Assembly: GCA_009837395.1 (NCBI GenBank)
Contig: VXTP01000015.1
Coordinates: 1 to 64,000 of the forward strand
DNA from: Gemmatimonadota bacterium
GTDB lineage: Bacteria; JAAXHH01
Length of the DNA stretch: 64,000 nt
Reading direction: 5' to 3'
Part shown: positions 47,148 through 54,559 of the stretch, piece by piece
Numbering within the stretch: the stretch's first letter is position 1
Layout: each line of letters opens with the position of its first letter
Position numbers and translations under genes: made by a program
The notes under the pieces: generated by a model
The model's input: only the letters and a program-made list of their open reading frames with translations
What the model was told of the DNA's origin: nothing
Database searches by the model: none

Positions 47148-47976
47148 CGGGGTTCTGCTTCTGGCCGCTTACGGTGATTTGCTCGTTGAAAACGCTCGCG
47201 GGGACGACCACGCGGCCCTCATCGGATTCGAGGATGACCGCGGTGGCGGTCATCTGGATGATGCGTCCCCTGTGGCCTTCGACCTTGACGTACTCGCCTT
47301 CGGAGAAGGACTTGCGAAGGTAGTGGCTCGCCAGGATGTTGCTCACGGAAGCGCGCGCGCCGAGACCGAAGGCCAGCGCGGCGCTGAGCAGGACGCCGCC
47401 CACGATGACCATGATCAGGCCGGATATGACCGAGACGTCGACCCCGAGCTGACCGGCGGCAAGGAGAAAGGCGACCGCCACGATCAGGAATCGCACGAAT
47501 CGCAACAGGTTATCACCCAGGTCCAGGCCGATCGAACCGGCCGCCATCTCGATCACGTCGCGCAGGACGATACTGCCGATGAACCCGACCACTACGATGG
47601 CGACGGCACCCATCACCCTGGGCAGGTAACCGGCGAGCGCTTCCAGCCAGCTGGACACCACGACCAGCCCCAGCGTGTCGGCCACTACGGCGAGGACTAC
47701 GGCAATCACCGTCCAGTAGGCGATGCCACCGAGCAGGACGGGTACGCGATGCCGCTGGATGAAAGCTTTCACATAGGTCTTCATGCTCCCGTAAGGCACG
47801 ATGCGGTCCGCCTTGTCCAGCAGTCTGGAGACGAGTTTTCTGATCAGCCATGCGACGAACAGCCCTACGACCAGGTATAGCAACGCCTCCAGAAGGAGCG
47901 GCGCTACCTGCAGGACGGTGTCTCTCAGCCATACCGCGACCTGAATTCCGCTATCTTTGAGTTGTTGAAAGGTCAT
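47140..47976 (-). CDS. MscS-like mechanosensitive ion channel (CmpX/five-helix type)
   Basis: The 278-residue protein has about five membrane helices (for example VAPLLLEALLYLVVGLFVAWLI and AVAIVVVGFIGSIVLRDVIE). The MscS core follows with LLSAALAFGLGARASVSNILASHYLRKSFSEGEYV and the beta domain GRIIQMTATAVILESDEGRVVVPASVF. It ends shortly after the beta domain, so it lacks the large cytoplasmic cage of MscS. Being first in an operon with an MgtE regulator and MgtE suggests a role in ion or osmotic balance linked to magnesium. No good ribosome site precedes the start. Confidence 0.85.
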   Translation of the reverse strand: MTFQQLKDSGIQVAVWLRDTVLQVAPLLLEALLYLVVGLFVAWLIRKLVSRLLDKADRIVPYGSMKTYVKAFIQRHRVPVLLGGIAYWTVIAVVLAVVADTLGLVVVSSWLEALAGYLPRVMGAVAIVVVGFIGSIVLRDVIEMAAGSIGLDLGDNLLRFVRFLIVAVAFLLAAGQLGVDVSVISGLIMVIVGGVLLSAALAFGLGARASVSNILASHYLRKSFSEGEYVKVEGHRGRIIQMTATAVILESDEGRVVVPASVFNEQITVSGQKQNPDE

Positions 47977-48257
47977 ATCACTACCCGATCCGAGCGTGTG
48001 AAAGCAGGATGCCGAACGGTACTTGGCAGAACATCACGGAATGCACCATACCCATAAAGTCATGCGTAACAAGGTGTGGACAAAGTCAAGCCAGCCACAC
48101 GTAAATCGGATGTAACTTAAAACTAAAGACCGGTTTAACGATTGCGCAACAGGAAGATTCTTTGGTAGGAGTAGCAGGTGTTACCGTGTACTTCGCCTCA
48201 TTTTACGGCGCGGGAAGCGACCGTTTGTTCGCGGTGAAACTACCATCGGTTACCTTT
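47977..48257. other. Intergenic region between B12 operon end and MscS/MgtE operon
   Basis: These 281 bases hold the probable promoter of the MscS-MgtE operon on the minus strand: a TTGACT box near 48085 with no clear -10, or a weaker TTGTTA with TATGGT nearby. I see no hairpin with T-run to end the B12 operon. No gene is supported. Confidence 0.35.
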
Positions 48258-49235
48258 CTATTTTGCCGGCACGACCATGGCCAGAATCGAGAGAGCGGTA
48301 GCTACCAGGCACGTAACCACGACCAGGACGCACATGCGGCGCAGGTCGCCGGTCTGGCCGCCTTCCGGATCGCCTTCGTCGCCGATCCAGATCTCCGTAA
48401 CCAGCTTACCGTCCTGCCGGACCGGTCCGACTAATCGCCGCTGCACGGCGCCGGCAGCTGCCGCTTCGCTCCAGCCGGAGTTCGGACCCGGAATGAGCGC
48501 ATGCTGCCGCCATCCCACTGACAGGGCATTGCGGCCCGAATACCCGGGCAGGAGAAACGCGACCGCCGTCATCAGCAGCCAAGTTAGCCGGGCGGGCAGG
48601 AGATTGAAAAGGTCGTCCAGCCGCGCCCCGCACCAGCCGAAGCGCGCATACCGGGGCGTCCGGTACCCCACCATGGAATCCATCGTGCTGATCACCTTGT
48701 AGAGCACGATGCCCGGCAACCCCAGCAGGGCATACCAGCACAGCGGAGCGATAAAGCCGTCCACTGCGTTCTCGCTCAGGCTTTCCATGCCCGCCCTACG
48801 GCAGGCCGCGGCGTCCATGGCGGACGTATCCCGGCCGACCAGCATGGACACGGCACGTCGCGCGCCTTTCAGGTCCCCGGCGCGATCGATGGCCATACCA
48901 TGGCGGCACAGGTCCCGGAGCGCCACCATGCTGTAAATAAAGAAAACCTGGTAGACCCCGTTCAGCACCGGATGCAGTCCGTTCAGCCACAGGGCCAACG
49001 CCGCGCTGACGCCTACCCAGAACGCAGAGAGCGCCAGGAACAGCACGCACCCGCCCGCATAACCGTCCAGTCCGGTCCGGCGGAGCACGCGCTCAACGCC
49101 CGTGAGTGTATGGCCCATCAGGCGTACCGGATGCCACCGGTAGACCGGATCCCCCAGGATGCCATCCAGTACCACCGCGCAGAGGAGCAGAACGGGGTCC
49201 GGCGCGAGTACCGTCAGGTCCATTTCAGGCGCCAT
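48258..49235 (-). CDS. cbiB: Adenosylcobinamide-phosphate synthase (CbiB/CobD)
   Basis: CbiB attaches aminopropanol (or its phosphate) to adenosylcobyric acid to give adenosylcobinamide. The 325-residue membrane protein has the family patterns VVLDGILGDPVYRWHPVRLMG at the N-terminus and SLSENAVDGFIAPLCWYALLGLPG. MDSMVGYRTPRYARFGWCGARLDDL and GPNSGWSEAAAAGA complete the set. It re-joins cobyric acid, the CbiZ product, to the salvage path. The start lies inside the end of cbiZ (22-base overlap), so the two are coupled. It is the last gene of the riboswitch-controlled B12 run. Confidence 0.92.
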   Translation of the reverse strand: MAPEMDLTVLAPDPVLLLCAVVLDGILGDPVYRWHPVRLMGHTLTGVERVLRRTGLDGYAGGCVLFLALSAFWVGVSAALALWLNGLHPVLNGVYQVFFIYSMVALRDLCRHGMAIDRAGDLKGARRAVSMLVGRDTSAMDAAACRRAGMESLSENAVDGFIAPLCWYALLGLPGIVLYKVISTMDSMVGYRTPRYARFGWCGARLDDLFNLLPARLTWLLMTAVAFLLPGYSGRNALSVGWRQHALIPGPNSGWSEAAAAGAVQRRLVGPVRQDGKLVTEIWIGDEGDPEGGQTGDLRRMCVLVVVTCLVATALSILAMVVPAK

Positions 49236-50353
49236 CCCAGGGCTATCGCGTCGTAGACGGCATCCAGCAACGTGTCTTCATGGACGGCAAGCTGTTCAAA
49301 ACAGGCCGGCCAGGCCTCCGGTTTCGCCGCGACAGCGGAGGCCAGGACGGCAGCCTGCTGTCTCAGCAGCGGGGCGGCAAGCACCAGGGAAAGCGTCCCG
49401 TACCTCACGCGGTCCCAGACCGCCGCATAGGCGTACGCGGCGGCCGATACGCCCGGATCGTGGACGACCGACCGGATGTTCTTGTCCAGGAGCGCGTATT
49501 CGTCCGCGCCCAGGCGGCTTTCCATGGCGGGCGAAAACCGATCCTCTTTGAACCCGTAACGTTTGAGCGCGTGATAGAGGCTGCGCGTGCTGGAGGCTTC
49601 CAGTCCGTTCTGCCACCTCAGCGCCTCCAGGGTCGCCCGGCGGACGGACGAACCGATCAATTCGCCCAGTTTCGCGTGGTGACCGGCCCTGGCCTTGGGC
49701 TGCTTCGCCTCGTCCAGTGGAGCGGCAATACAGTACTGGTCCGTGCCCGTTCCGGTCGCCAGGTCCTGGGAGTACCGGCTTGAAACGGCCAGATCCTGGA
49801 GCGCCGCCGACTTGCCCTCGGTCATGGTGACGACCGCGCGGGCCATGGCTCCGGGCGTAAGCGGCCAGTTGACCAGCAGCATCGTGTTGATCGTGCCGTC
49901 GTGGGGATGTCTCTCGTGGGGATGTCTCTCCATCTGCCCGGATTCCGCTTCATGCCAGTCCGCGGGATCGCCCGCGCAGCCGGCATTCCCCTCGACCCCG
50001 GCGGTCACGACGGCGCATACGCGCAGTTCCGCGAAAGTCTCCACGATCCGGGCCGCATAGTTCATGTTCGCGGCCGTGCCCATCATCGCGACAGCATCCG
50101 GTTCGAGCCCAAGCTCCTTGCACACGTGGTGGTGGTATCCCGTCTCGCCGAGACCCAACATCCATTCGAAACGATCCAGGTGGCCCTGGCCCTCGACGCT
50201 CTGGTGGTTGACGAGAAAACGGACGCGGTCGGTCATTCCGCCGCTGCAGGCCGAGGTACTCAGCACCTGGTGGGGGGTGCGCAATGCGGTTACAAGGAAA
50301 CGTCCGTATTTCTTGAGCAGGTAATGCTCGTGGCGGTCGAGGATTTCTTCCAT
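49214..50353 (-). CDS. cbiZ: Adenosylcobinamide amidohydrolase (CbiZ)
   Basis: CbiZ removes the aminopropanol side chain from adenosyl(pseudo)cobinamides, letting the cell rebuild B12 with its preferred lower ligand. The CbiZ domain is visible in VLSTSACSGGMTDRVRFLVNHQ, MGTAANMNYAARIVE, VTAGVEGNAGCAGDPA and TINTMLLVNWPLTPGAMARAV. The 379-residue length exceeds a bare CbiZ domain, and the C-terminal extension (about 260-379) is still related to the family. A small in-frame duplication gives RHPHERHPHDG. The ATG at 50353 is only one base after the cob(I)alamin adenosyltransferase stop; the ORF to 50407 is not used. Confidence 0.9.
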   Translation of the reverse strand: MEEILDRHEHYLLKKYGRFLVTALRTPHQVLSTSACSGGMTDRVRFLVNHQSVEGQGHLDRFEWMLGLGETGYHHHVCKELGLEPDAVAMMGTAANMNYAARIVETFAELRVCAVVTAGVEGNAGCAGDPADWHEAESGQMERHPHERHPHDGTINTMLLVNWPLTPGAMARAVVTMTEGKSAALQDLAVSSRYSQDLATGTGTDQYCIAAPLDEAKQPKARAGHHAKLGELIGSSVRRATLEALRWQNGLEASSTRSLYHALKRYGFKEDRFSPAMESRLGADEYALLDKNIRSVVHDPGVSAAAYAYAAVWDRVRYGTLSLVLAAPLLRQQAAVLASAVAAKPEAWPACFEQLAVHEDTLLDAVYDAIALGWRLKWT

Positions 50354-50354
50354 C

Positions 50355-50918
50355 CTACAACCTGCTGTCCCAAAGCGGTTCCTCGACGCCCCGTTCCTTA
50401 TTTTCATATCGTGACATGACGAAAAGCAGGTCGGAGAGACGGTTCAGGTAGGCCAGCACGTAGTCCCCGATCGCCTCATCGCGGGACAAGGCCGCTACTT
50501 CCCGTTCCGCGCGCCGGCAGACGGTCCGCGCAAGGTGGAGGTACGCGGCGCCCGGACACCCGCCGGGAAGGATGAAGTTTTCGAGCCGTCCAACGATGGG
50601 GTTCAGTTCGTCGATGATCGCTTCGAGTTTTTCCACGTGCCGGGCTTCGATCAGCGGGATCTGGTATTTCTCCTTGTCCTCTTCGGTAAAGCACAGGTCC
50701 GATCCGAGGTGAAACAACTCGTTCTGAATGACCGGCAGCGTTTCGGCCAGCCGGGGCGCCAGTCCGTGCGCCAGTGCGACACCGATGACGGAATCGAGTT
50801 CGTCCACGGTCCCGTAGCTCGCCACGCGGGGCGACTCTTTGGGTACGCGCTGCCGGCTTCCGAGGGCGGTGGTCCCGTCGTCGCCTTTGCGGGTATAGAT
50901 CTTGGTAAGCCTGGGCAT
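50355..50918 (-). CDS. PduO-type cob(I)alamin adenosyltransferase
   Basis: The 187-residue enzyme transfers the adenosyl group of ATP to cob(I)alamin to form coenzyme B12. It has the family markers [63 protein letters not shown] (ATP and cobalamin binding) and [23 protein letters not shown] lies five bases before the start. Together with BtuCD, CbiZ and CbiB it completes uptake, adenosylation and remodelling of corrinoids. Confidence 0.93.
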   Translation of the reverse strand: MPRLTKIYTRKGDDGTTALGSRQRVPKESPRVASYGTVDELDSVIGVALAHGLAPRLAETLPVIQNELFHLGSDLCFTEEDKEKYQIPLIEARHVEKLEAIIDELNPIVGRLENFILPGGCPGAAYLHLARTVCRRAEREVAALSRDEAIGDYVLAYLNRLSDLLFVMSRYENKERGVEEPLWDSRL

Positions 50919-50935
50919 GCGATCTCCTTGGTTCA

Positions 50936-51015
50936 GGCCCGGCGCTGCCGATTCAGACCCGGCGTTGCCGATTCAGGTCCGGCGCTGCCGATTCAGGTCC
51001 GGCGCTGCCGGTGCA
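50936..51015. repeat. 20-bp tandem repeat that supplies the btuC stop codon
   Basis: Four copies of a 20-bp unit (GGTCCGGCGCTGCCGATTCA, with few changes) run from 50936 to 51015. The btuC coding frame ends inside the third copy: the TCA in ATTCA reads TGA on the minus strand. The repeat therefore alters the C-terminus of the permease and the distance to the next gene. Confidence 0.9.
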
Positions 51016-52009
51016 GCAGGTACAGGAAGAATGGAGCGCCGAGTAACGTGGTCAAGATGCCGATGGGCATTTCGGCCGGGGCCATGGCGGTCCGGGCGAC
51101 CAGGTCGGCCAGCACCAGCAGCAAGGCGCCGGCCAGGGCGGCCATGGGCGTCAGGATGCGGTAGTCGGGCCCCACGATCAGCCGGACCATGTGCGGCGCC
51201 AGCAGGCCGACGAAACCGATGATGCCGCTCACCGATACCGCGGCCGCTGCGAGGCAGGCGGCAGCCGTCAGCAGGATCAGCTTGACCCGTTCGACGTGCA
51301 CGCCCAGCTGGGACGCCTGCTCATCCCCCAGCAGCAGGACGTTCAGTTCCCGCGCGTATACGAGGACGACGGCCAGACCGACCGCCGCGTAGGGCACCAG
51401 CATCCAGACGTGGTCCCATCTCCGGGCGGACAGGCTGCCCATGAGCCAGAAGAGCAACTGCCGCTGGTTCTCGCCGCCCATCACGAGCATGTAGGACGTA
51501 AAGGAAGTCGCCATGGCGCCAATGGCGATGCCCGTCAGAAGCAGGGTGGTCGAAGCCACGCGACCTCCCCGGCGGGAAAAGGCGTATACCACCATGGTCA
51601 CGGCCAGGCCGCAGAGGAACGCCGCGATGGATACGGCGTTCAGCCCGAGCATCCAGAATTGCAGATCCAGGGTAACCGCAACCGTGGCGCCCAGCGCGGC
51701 GCCGGCCGATATGCCCATGATATAGGGATCGGCCATGGGATTCTGGAAGAAGCCCTGCATCACCCCGCCCGAACTGGCCAGGGCGGCCCCTACAAGCACC
51801 GCCAGGAGGGTTCTCGGCAGGCGGATCTCCCAGACGATCGTGTCGGTCGCCGTCTTCGCCGTCTCGAGCGTGCCGCCCGGCCACAGGTGATCCGCCAGCA
51901 CCTGCAGTACGGTGCCAGCCGGGATATACACGGCGCCTACCCCCATGGAGAAGACACAGGCGAAGAAGAGGATTACGGCCGTTAAGGCCAGAATGAGGGG
52001 GCGTTTCAT
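50993..52009 (-). CDS. btuC: FecCD-family corrinoid ABC transporter permease (BtuC)
   Basis: The 338-residue permease has about ten helices and the family blocks IRLPRTLLAVLVGAALASSG, GVMQGFFQNPMADPYIMGIS, LLTGIAIGAMATSFTSYML and SGIIGFVGLLAPHMVRLIVG (the coupling region to the ATPase). FecCD permeases also serve iron-siderophores, but the riboswitch and neighbours make corrinoid the likely cargo. The ATG at 52009 begins the hydrophobic protein; the longer ORF to 52249 overlaps btuD. The last residues HRQRRT come from a 20-bp tandem repeat. No periplasmic BtuF gene is present in the window. Confidence 0.92.
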   Translation of the reverse strand: MKRPLILALTAVILFFACVFSMGVGAVYIPAGTVLQVLADHLWPGGTLETAKTATDTIVWEIRLPRTLLAVLVGAALASSGGVMQGFFQNPMADPYIMGISAGAALGATVAVTLDLQFWMLGLNAVSIAAFLCGLAVTMVVYAFSRRGGRVASTTLLLTGIAIGAMATSFTSYMLVMGGENQRQLLFWLMGSLSARRWDHVWMLVPYAAVGLAVVLVYARELNVLLLGDEQASQLGVHVERVKLILLTAAACLAAAAVSVSGIIGFVGLLAPHMVRLIVGPDYRILTPMAALAGALLLVLADLVARTAMAPAEMPIGILTTLLGAPFFLYLLHRQRRT

Positions 52010-52020
52010 CGTCAAGCCGG

Positions 52021-52806
52021 TCAGTCTCCCGGTTTCAGGATAATCTGTGGCGAACCCGAATAGGGGCTTTTTATAACGGTCACATCGGTCTCGAAGACCG
52101 CCTTGATGTGTCCCCGGGTCAGGATATCTTCGGGCGTGCCGTCGGTGTAGATACGTCCCTCTTTCAGCATCATCAGCCTGTGGCAGTACTCTGACGAGAG
52201 ATTGAGGTCGTGGGACACGCACAGCACGGCGAGCCCGTCGCGGGCGCACACGTGACGAAGCAGATCGAATATCTCGACCTGGTGGTTCAGGTCCAGGAAA
52301 GAGGTCGGTTCGTCCAGGAGAAGGATCGATGGCTGCTGCGCCAGCGCCCGGGCGATGATGACCCGCTGCCTTTCGCCGCCGGACAGTTCGTGTATGGGGC
52401 GGTCCCGGAAGGCGAGGCAGTCGGTCCGCCGCATGGCTTCGAGGGCGATTTCCCGGTCTTCCGGACCTTCTCTCCGGAAACGCCGAAGATGGGGCGTCCT
52501 GCCCATCATGACGACGTCCAGCGAGGAGAAGGCGAAGGTAACCGGCGTCTGCTGGGGAATGACGGCGACCTCGCGCGCGATCTCACGGACCGTGTAATCT
52601 TGAAGGGGCATCCCGTAGAGCGTGATGCGTCCCCGACTCAGCGGCAGAATCCGCGTAAGCGCGCGTATCAACGTGCTCTTCCCCGATCCGTTCGGCCCGA
52701 TCACCCCCAGCATCTCGCCCTGGCGCAGGTCGAACGACAGGTCCTCCAGCACCGGGCGACGATCATAACCGCAGGAGAGTTTTTCTACGCGGATGGCGGT
52801 TTCCAT
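52021..52806 (-). CDS. btuD: Corrinoid ABC transporter ATP-binding protein (BtuD)
   Basis: The 261-residue ATPase has Walker A GPNGSGKSTLIRAL, Q-loop VIPQQTPVTFAF, signature ELSGGERQRVIIARALAQ, Walker B ILLLDEPTSFLDL and the switch His in VSHDLNL. It belongs to the FecE/BtuD/HmuV group. It powers import through BtuC, 11 bases downstream. Transcription is under the cobalamin riboswitch and terminator directly upstream, so expression should fall when B12 is plentiful. Confidence 0.94.
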   Translation of the reverse strand: METAIRVEKLSCGYDRRPVLEDLSFDLRQGEMLGVIGPNGSGKSTLIRALTRILPLSRGRITLYGMPLQDYTVREIAREVAVIPQQTPVTFAFSSLDVVMMGRTPHLRRFRREGPEDREIALEAMRRTDCLAFRDRPIHELSGGERQRVIIARALAQQPSILLLDEPTSFLDLNHQVEIFDLLRHVCARDGLAVLCVSHDLNLSSEYCHRLMMLKEGRIYTDGTPEDILTRGHIKAVFETDVTVIKSPYSGSPQIILKPGD

Positions 52807-52829
52807 GCTGCCCCTGTCCCCATCGGGTC

Positions 52830-52865
52830 AAAAAAAAACCAGCCGCTCCGCAAGGGAAGGGCTGG
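52830..52865 (-). terminator. Intrinsic terminator of the cobalamin riboswitch
   Basis: On the minus strand CCAGCC and GGCTGG close a hairpin extended inside by CTTCC/GGAG pairs, followed by nine T. It lies between the riboswitch core and btuD, 24 bases before the start. This is the expression platform of a transcription-terminating OFF switch. Confidence 0.85.
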
Positions 52866-52924
52866 GTCGGGACGGCAGGCATGCGCATCCGAGCTCGGCC
52901 TCTCTGCTCACGGAGAAGCGTTCG

Positions 52925-53108
52925 CACAGCGCGCAGGCAGGTCTCCTGACTGACGGATCGTCCTACTCCTCAAGTCTTCCCGCCGGTCCATGGACTCAGC
53001 CTGACCGGCAGTGACGAGTTTGAGTTTCGTCCCCGAACACAGTGGCGGGACCGTGATGGATTCGCACCATCTTCCCTTTTCAGCGTATGAGCTTACCGCC
53101 ACCTGCGG
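52925..53108 (-). promoter_or_regulatory. Cobalamin (AdoCbl) riboswitch
   Basis: The minus strand carries the class hallmarks in order: AAAAGGGAAG, then GGTGCGAATCC, GGTCCCGCCACTGT, GGGAAGACTTGAGGAG and the terminal B12 box AGTCAGGAGACCTGCC (near 52936-52952). All conserved blocks are intact. It lies directly upstream of btuD and should control the five-gene B12 unit. Confidence 0.96.
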
Positions 53109-53128
53109 CTGTATTCGATTGTCCTGTT

Positions 53129-53156
53129 AATTTACGATTTGCTTTCATTTATGCAA
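53129..53156 (-). promoter_or_regulatory. Candidate promoter of the riboswitch transcript
   Basis: On the minus strand TTGCAT (53151-53156) and TAAATT (53129-53134) are 16 bases apart. The expected start near 53120 falls just before the aptamer. Each box has four of six consensus bases, so the call depends mainly on position. Confidence 0.4.
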
Positions 53157-53220
53157 TGCAATTGTGACCAATGTTCGAATTTGCTCCCTGGTGAATGCGG
53201 GACGGTTGCGGTTTTACCTT

Positions 53221-53248
53221 TTGACTTCGTACGGCATTGCCGTATAAT
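53221..53248 (+). promoter_or_regulatory. Promoter of the toxin-antitoxin locus, leaderless
   Basis: TTGACT (53221-53226) and TATAAT (53243-53248) are 16 bases apart. The ATG of the toxin remnant is at 53255, exactly where transcription should start, so its mRNA is expected to be leaderless. The operator 53230-53244 fills the spacer. Confidence 0.75.
53230..53244. promoter_or_regulatory. Perfect palindromic operator for the XRE antitoxin
   Basis: TACGGC-ATT-GCCGTA is a perfect 6-bp inverted repeat located between the -35 and -10 boxes and touching the -10. A HigA-type dimer bound here would block RNA polymerase, giving the usual autoregulation of such loci. Confidence 0.75.
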
Positions 53249-53254
53249 ATATCT

Positions 53255-53395
53255 ATGTATAGCTTTATCGAGACCAGGCTCTTTACCCGTCTCGTTCGGG
53301 ATTATCTGACCGATCATCAGTACTCGGAATCTGTGAGGGACAACATCGCCACTGATGTCTTGCGCCAGATCCGCAAGGAGGTGGAAGATGAATGA
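53255..53395 (+). pseudogene. Internally deleted RelE/HigB-type toxin
   Basis: The 46-codon ORF begins MYSFIETRLFTRLVRDYLTD, which matches the N-terminus of RelE/HigB-like toxins (normally 100-110 residues). It ends DNIATDVLRQIRKEVEDE, which matches their C-terminus. About 60 residues, including the catalytic beta-sheet core with the GGVRK/RVIYY-type segment, are missing between YSE and SVRDN, and the reading frame is kept. The product cannot be an active ribonuclease. Its stop overlaps the antitoxin start by 8 bases, the usual arrangement. It could be a true deletion or, less likely, an assembly error. Confidence 0.75.
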
Positions 53396-53660
53396 AGATA
53401 ATCGAGATGTTGGTAAGGAGATTTTGGATGGTCTTCAGGAAATCAAACGAGGTAAACACGGCCGCGTAATTAACGTGCCCGATATTACCGGGATTCGAAA
53501 GAAATCAGGATTATCGCAGGTCGAATTCGCCCGGTTGTTAGGTGTATCTGTTCGCACGCTGCAGGATTGGGAGCAAGGCCGCCGTCGTCCTTCGGGTGCC
53601 GCTCGAACATTAATGATGATCGCGTCGAAGAACCTTCAGGCGGTACTGGACGTGGCGTGA
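53388..53660 (+). CDS. HigA-like XRE-family antitoxin
   Basis: The 90-residue protein starts MNEDNRDVGKEILDGLQEIK and has a C-terminal XRE helix-turn-helix (GIRKKSGLSQVEFARLLGVS followed by VRTLQDWEQGRRRPSGAA). AAGGAGG lies six bases before the ATG at 53388. It normally neutralises the RelE/HigB toxin and represses the operon through the palindrome at 53230-53244. With the toxin broken, it may persist as a plain autoregulator or an anti-addiction gene against related toxins. The locus is AT-richer than its surroundings, in line with lateral acquisition. Confidence 0.9.
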   Translation: MNEDNRDVGKEILDGLQEIKRGKHGRVINVPDITGIRKKSGLSQVEFARLLGVSVRTLQDWEQGRRRPSGAARTLMMIASKNLQAVLDVA

Positions 53661-53671
53661 GGAACCTTAAT

Positions 53672-53691
53672 ATTGTACAATTGTACAATTG
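53672..53691. repeat. AT-rich 20-bp palindromic repeat between convergent genes
   Basis: ATTGTACAATTGTACAATTG contains TTGTACAA twice in tandem, each palindromic, so the whole forms a cruciform-capable element. It lies between the antitoxin stop and the dioxygenase stop. It could act as a weak bidirectional terminator or a protein site. Confidence 0.6.
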
Positions 53692-53707
53692 AAAGCCCAC
53701 TACCCCA

Positions 53708-54550
53708 TCACGACCAGACGTAGACTTCCGGGTCGTCGGGGGAATAACCGATGAAGGTGGCCAGAACGATGCGCGGCTGGTCGCCCTCCACGGCGGGGAC
53801 CTCGTGGATGAGGCGGGTGTTGAAGAAGTAGAGATCGCCCTGCTCGAGGTCGACGGTGTAGCTGCTGACGCCGTTGCGCCGGGCGTATTCGGGGAAGGTA
53901 TCGGTGGCGATGGACTCCTGCACCTCAGGCGTCCACATGCACTGGTGCAGGATGGCCTGGGTGCTGCGTCCTTCGTGCAGGGCGTTCTGGAAGCAGAGGA
54001 CCCCGGCGAACTGGTGGCCGAAACGGGTCACTTCGTAATCGAACCGCTTTTCCCGGAGCGTGACGTGGTCGATATGGGGCTTGTAGGTATGCCCCCCGTA
54101 GTGGATGCGGAAGATGGCCGGGCCGTACTTGCGGCCGTCGGGCTCCCGGGCGGTCATGGCGCGTTTCTCTCCCGCGAGCGTGTCCAGCACCCCGTACAGT
54201 AGCTTCACGGGATCCTCATACCCATTGAACAGGGTCTCGTACAGGACGCGCGTTCCGACCGCGTGCATCAGAAAAGCCTCCTTGTCCGAACCCTTGTTCG
54301 CCAGGCTCGTGCCGATATCGATACGCAGGCGGCTGTCCTTTGCCGCGGCCTCCGGATCGGCTGGATCCCGCATCAGCCCGCGTTCGATAAACCGCTCGAT
54401 CAGGGCCTGGCAATGGGCGGGCGAATAGGCCTTCCGGCATATGATCGCAGGAATCCGGCCCTCCGACAGGGCCAGGAGCGGATCACTTTCGGCGGCCAGG
54501 ATGGACTCCACGTCCGGTCCGAGGGGTTCCCACCGGTGGGTTTCAGTCAT
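53708..54550 (-). CDS. Fe(II)/2-oxoglutarate-dependent oxygenase
   Basis: The 280-residue protein has the double-stranded beta-helix iron site: the HxD pair in YKPHIDHVTLREKRFD and the distal His with 2OG-binding Arg in FNTRLIHEVPAVEGDQPRIVLATF. There is an Asp in HxD, as in hydroxylases, not the Gly or Ala of halogenases of this fold. The N-terminal 60 residues are not conserved in an obvious way. GGGAG precedes the ATG with five bases between. It lies nine bases after the PhyH-like gene and probably shares its transcript. The substrate is unknown; tailoring of the neighbouring polyketide is an inference from position. Confidence 0.85.
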   Translation of the reverse strand: MTETHRWEPLGPDVESILAAESDPLLALSEGRIPAIICRKAYSPAHCQALIERFIERGLMRDPADPEAAAKDSRLRIDIGTSLANKGSDKEAFLMHAVGTRVLYETLFNGYEDPVKLLYGVLDTLAGEKRAMTAREPDGRKYGPAIFRIHYGGHTYKPHIDHVTLREKRFDYEVTRFGHQFAGVLCFQNALHEGRSTQAILHQCMWTPEVQESIATDTFPEYARRNGVSSYTVDLEQGDLYFFNTRLIHEVPAVEGDQPRIVLATFIGYSPDDPEVYVWS

Positions 54551-54559
54551 ACAAGCTCC

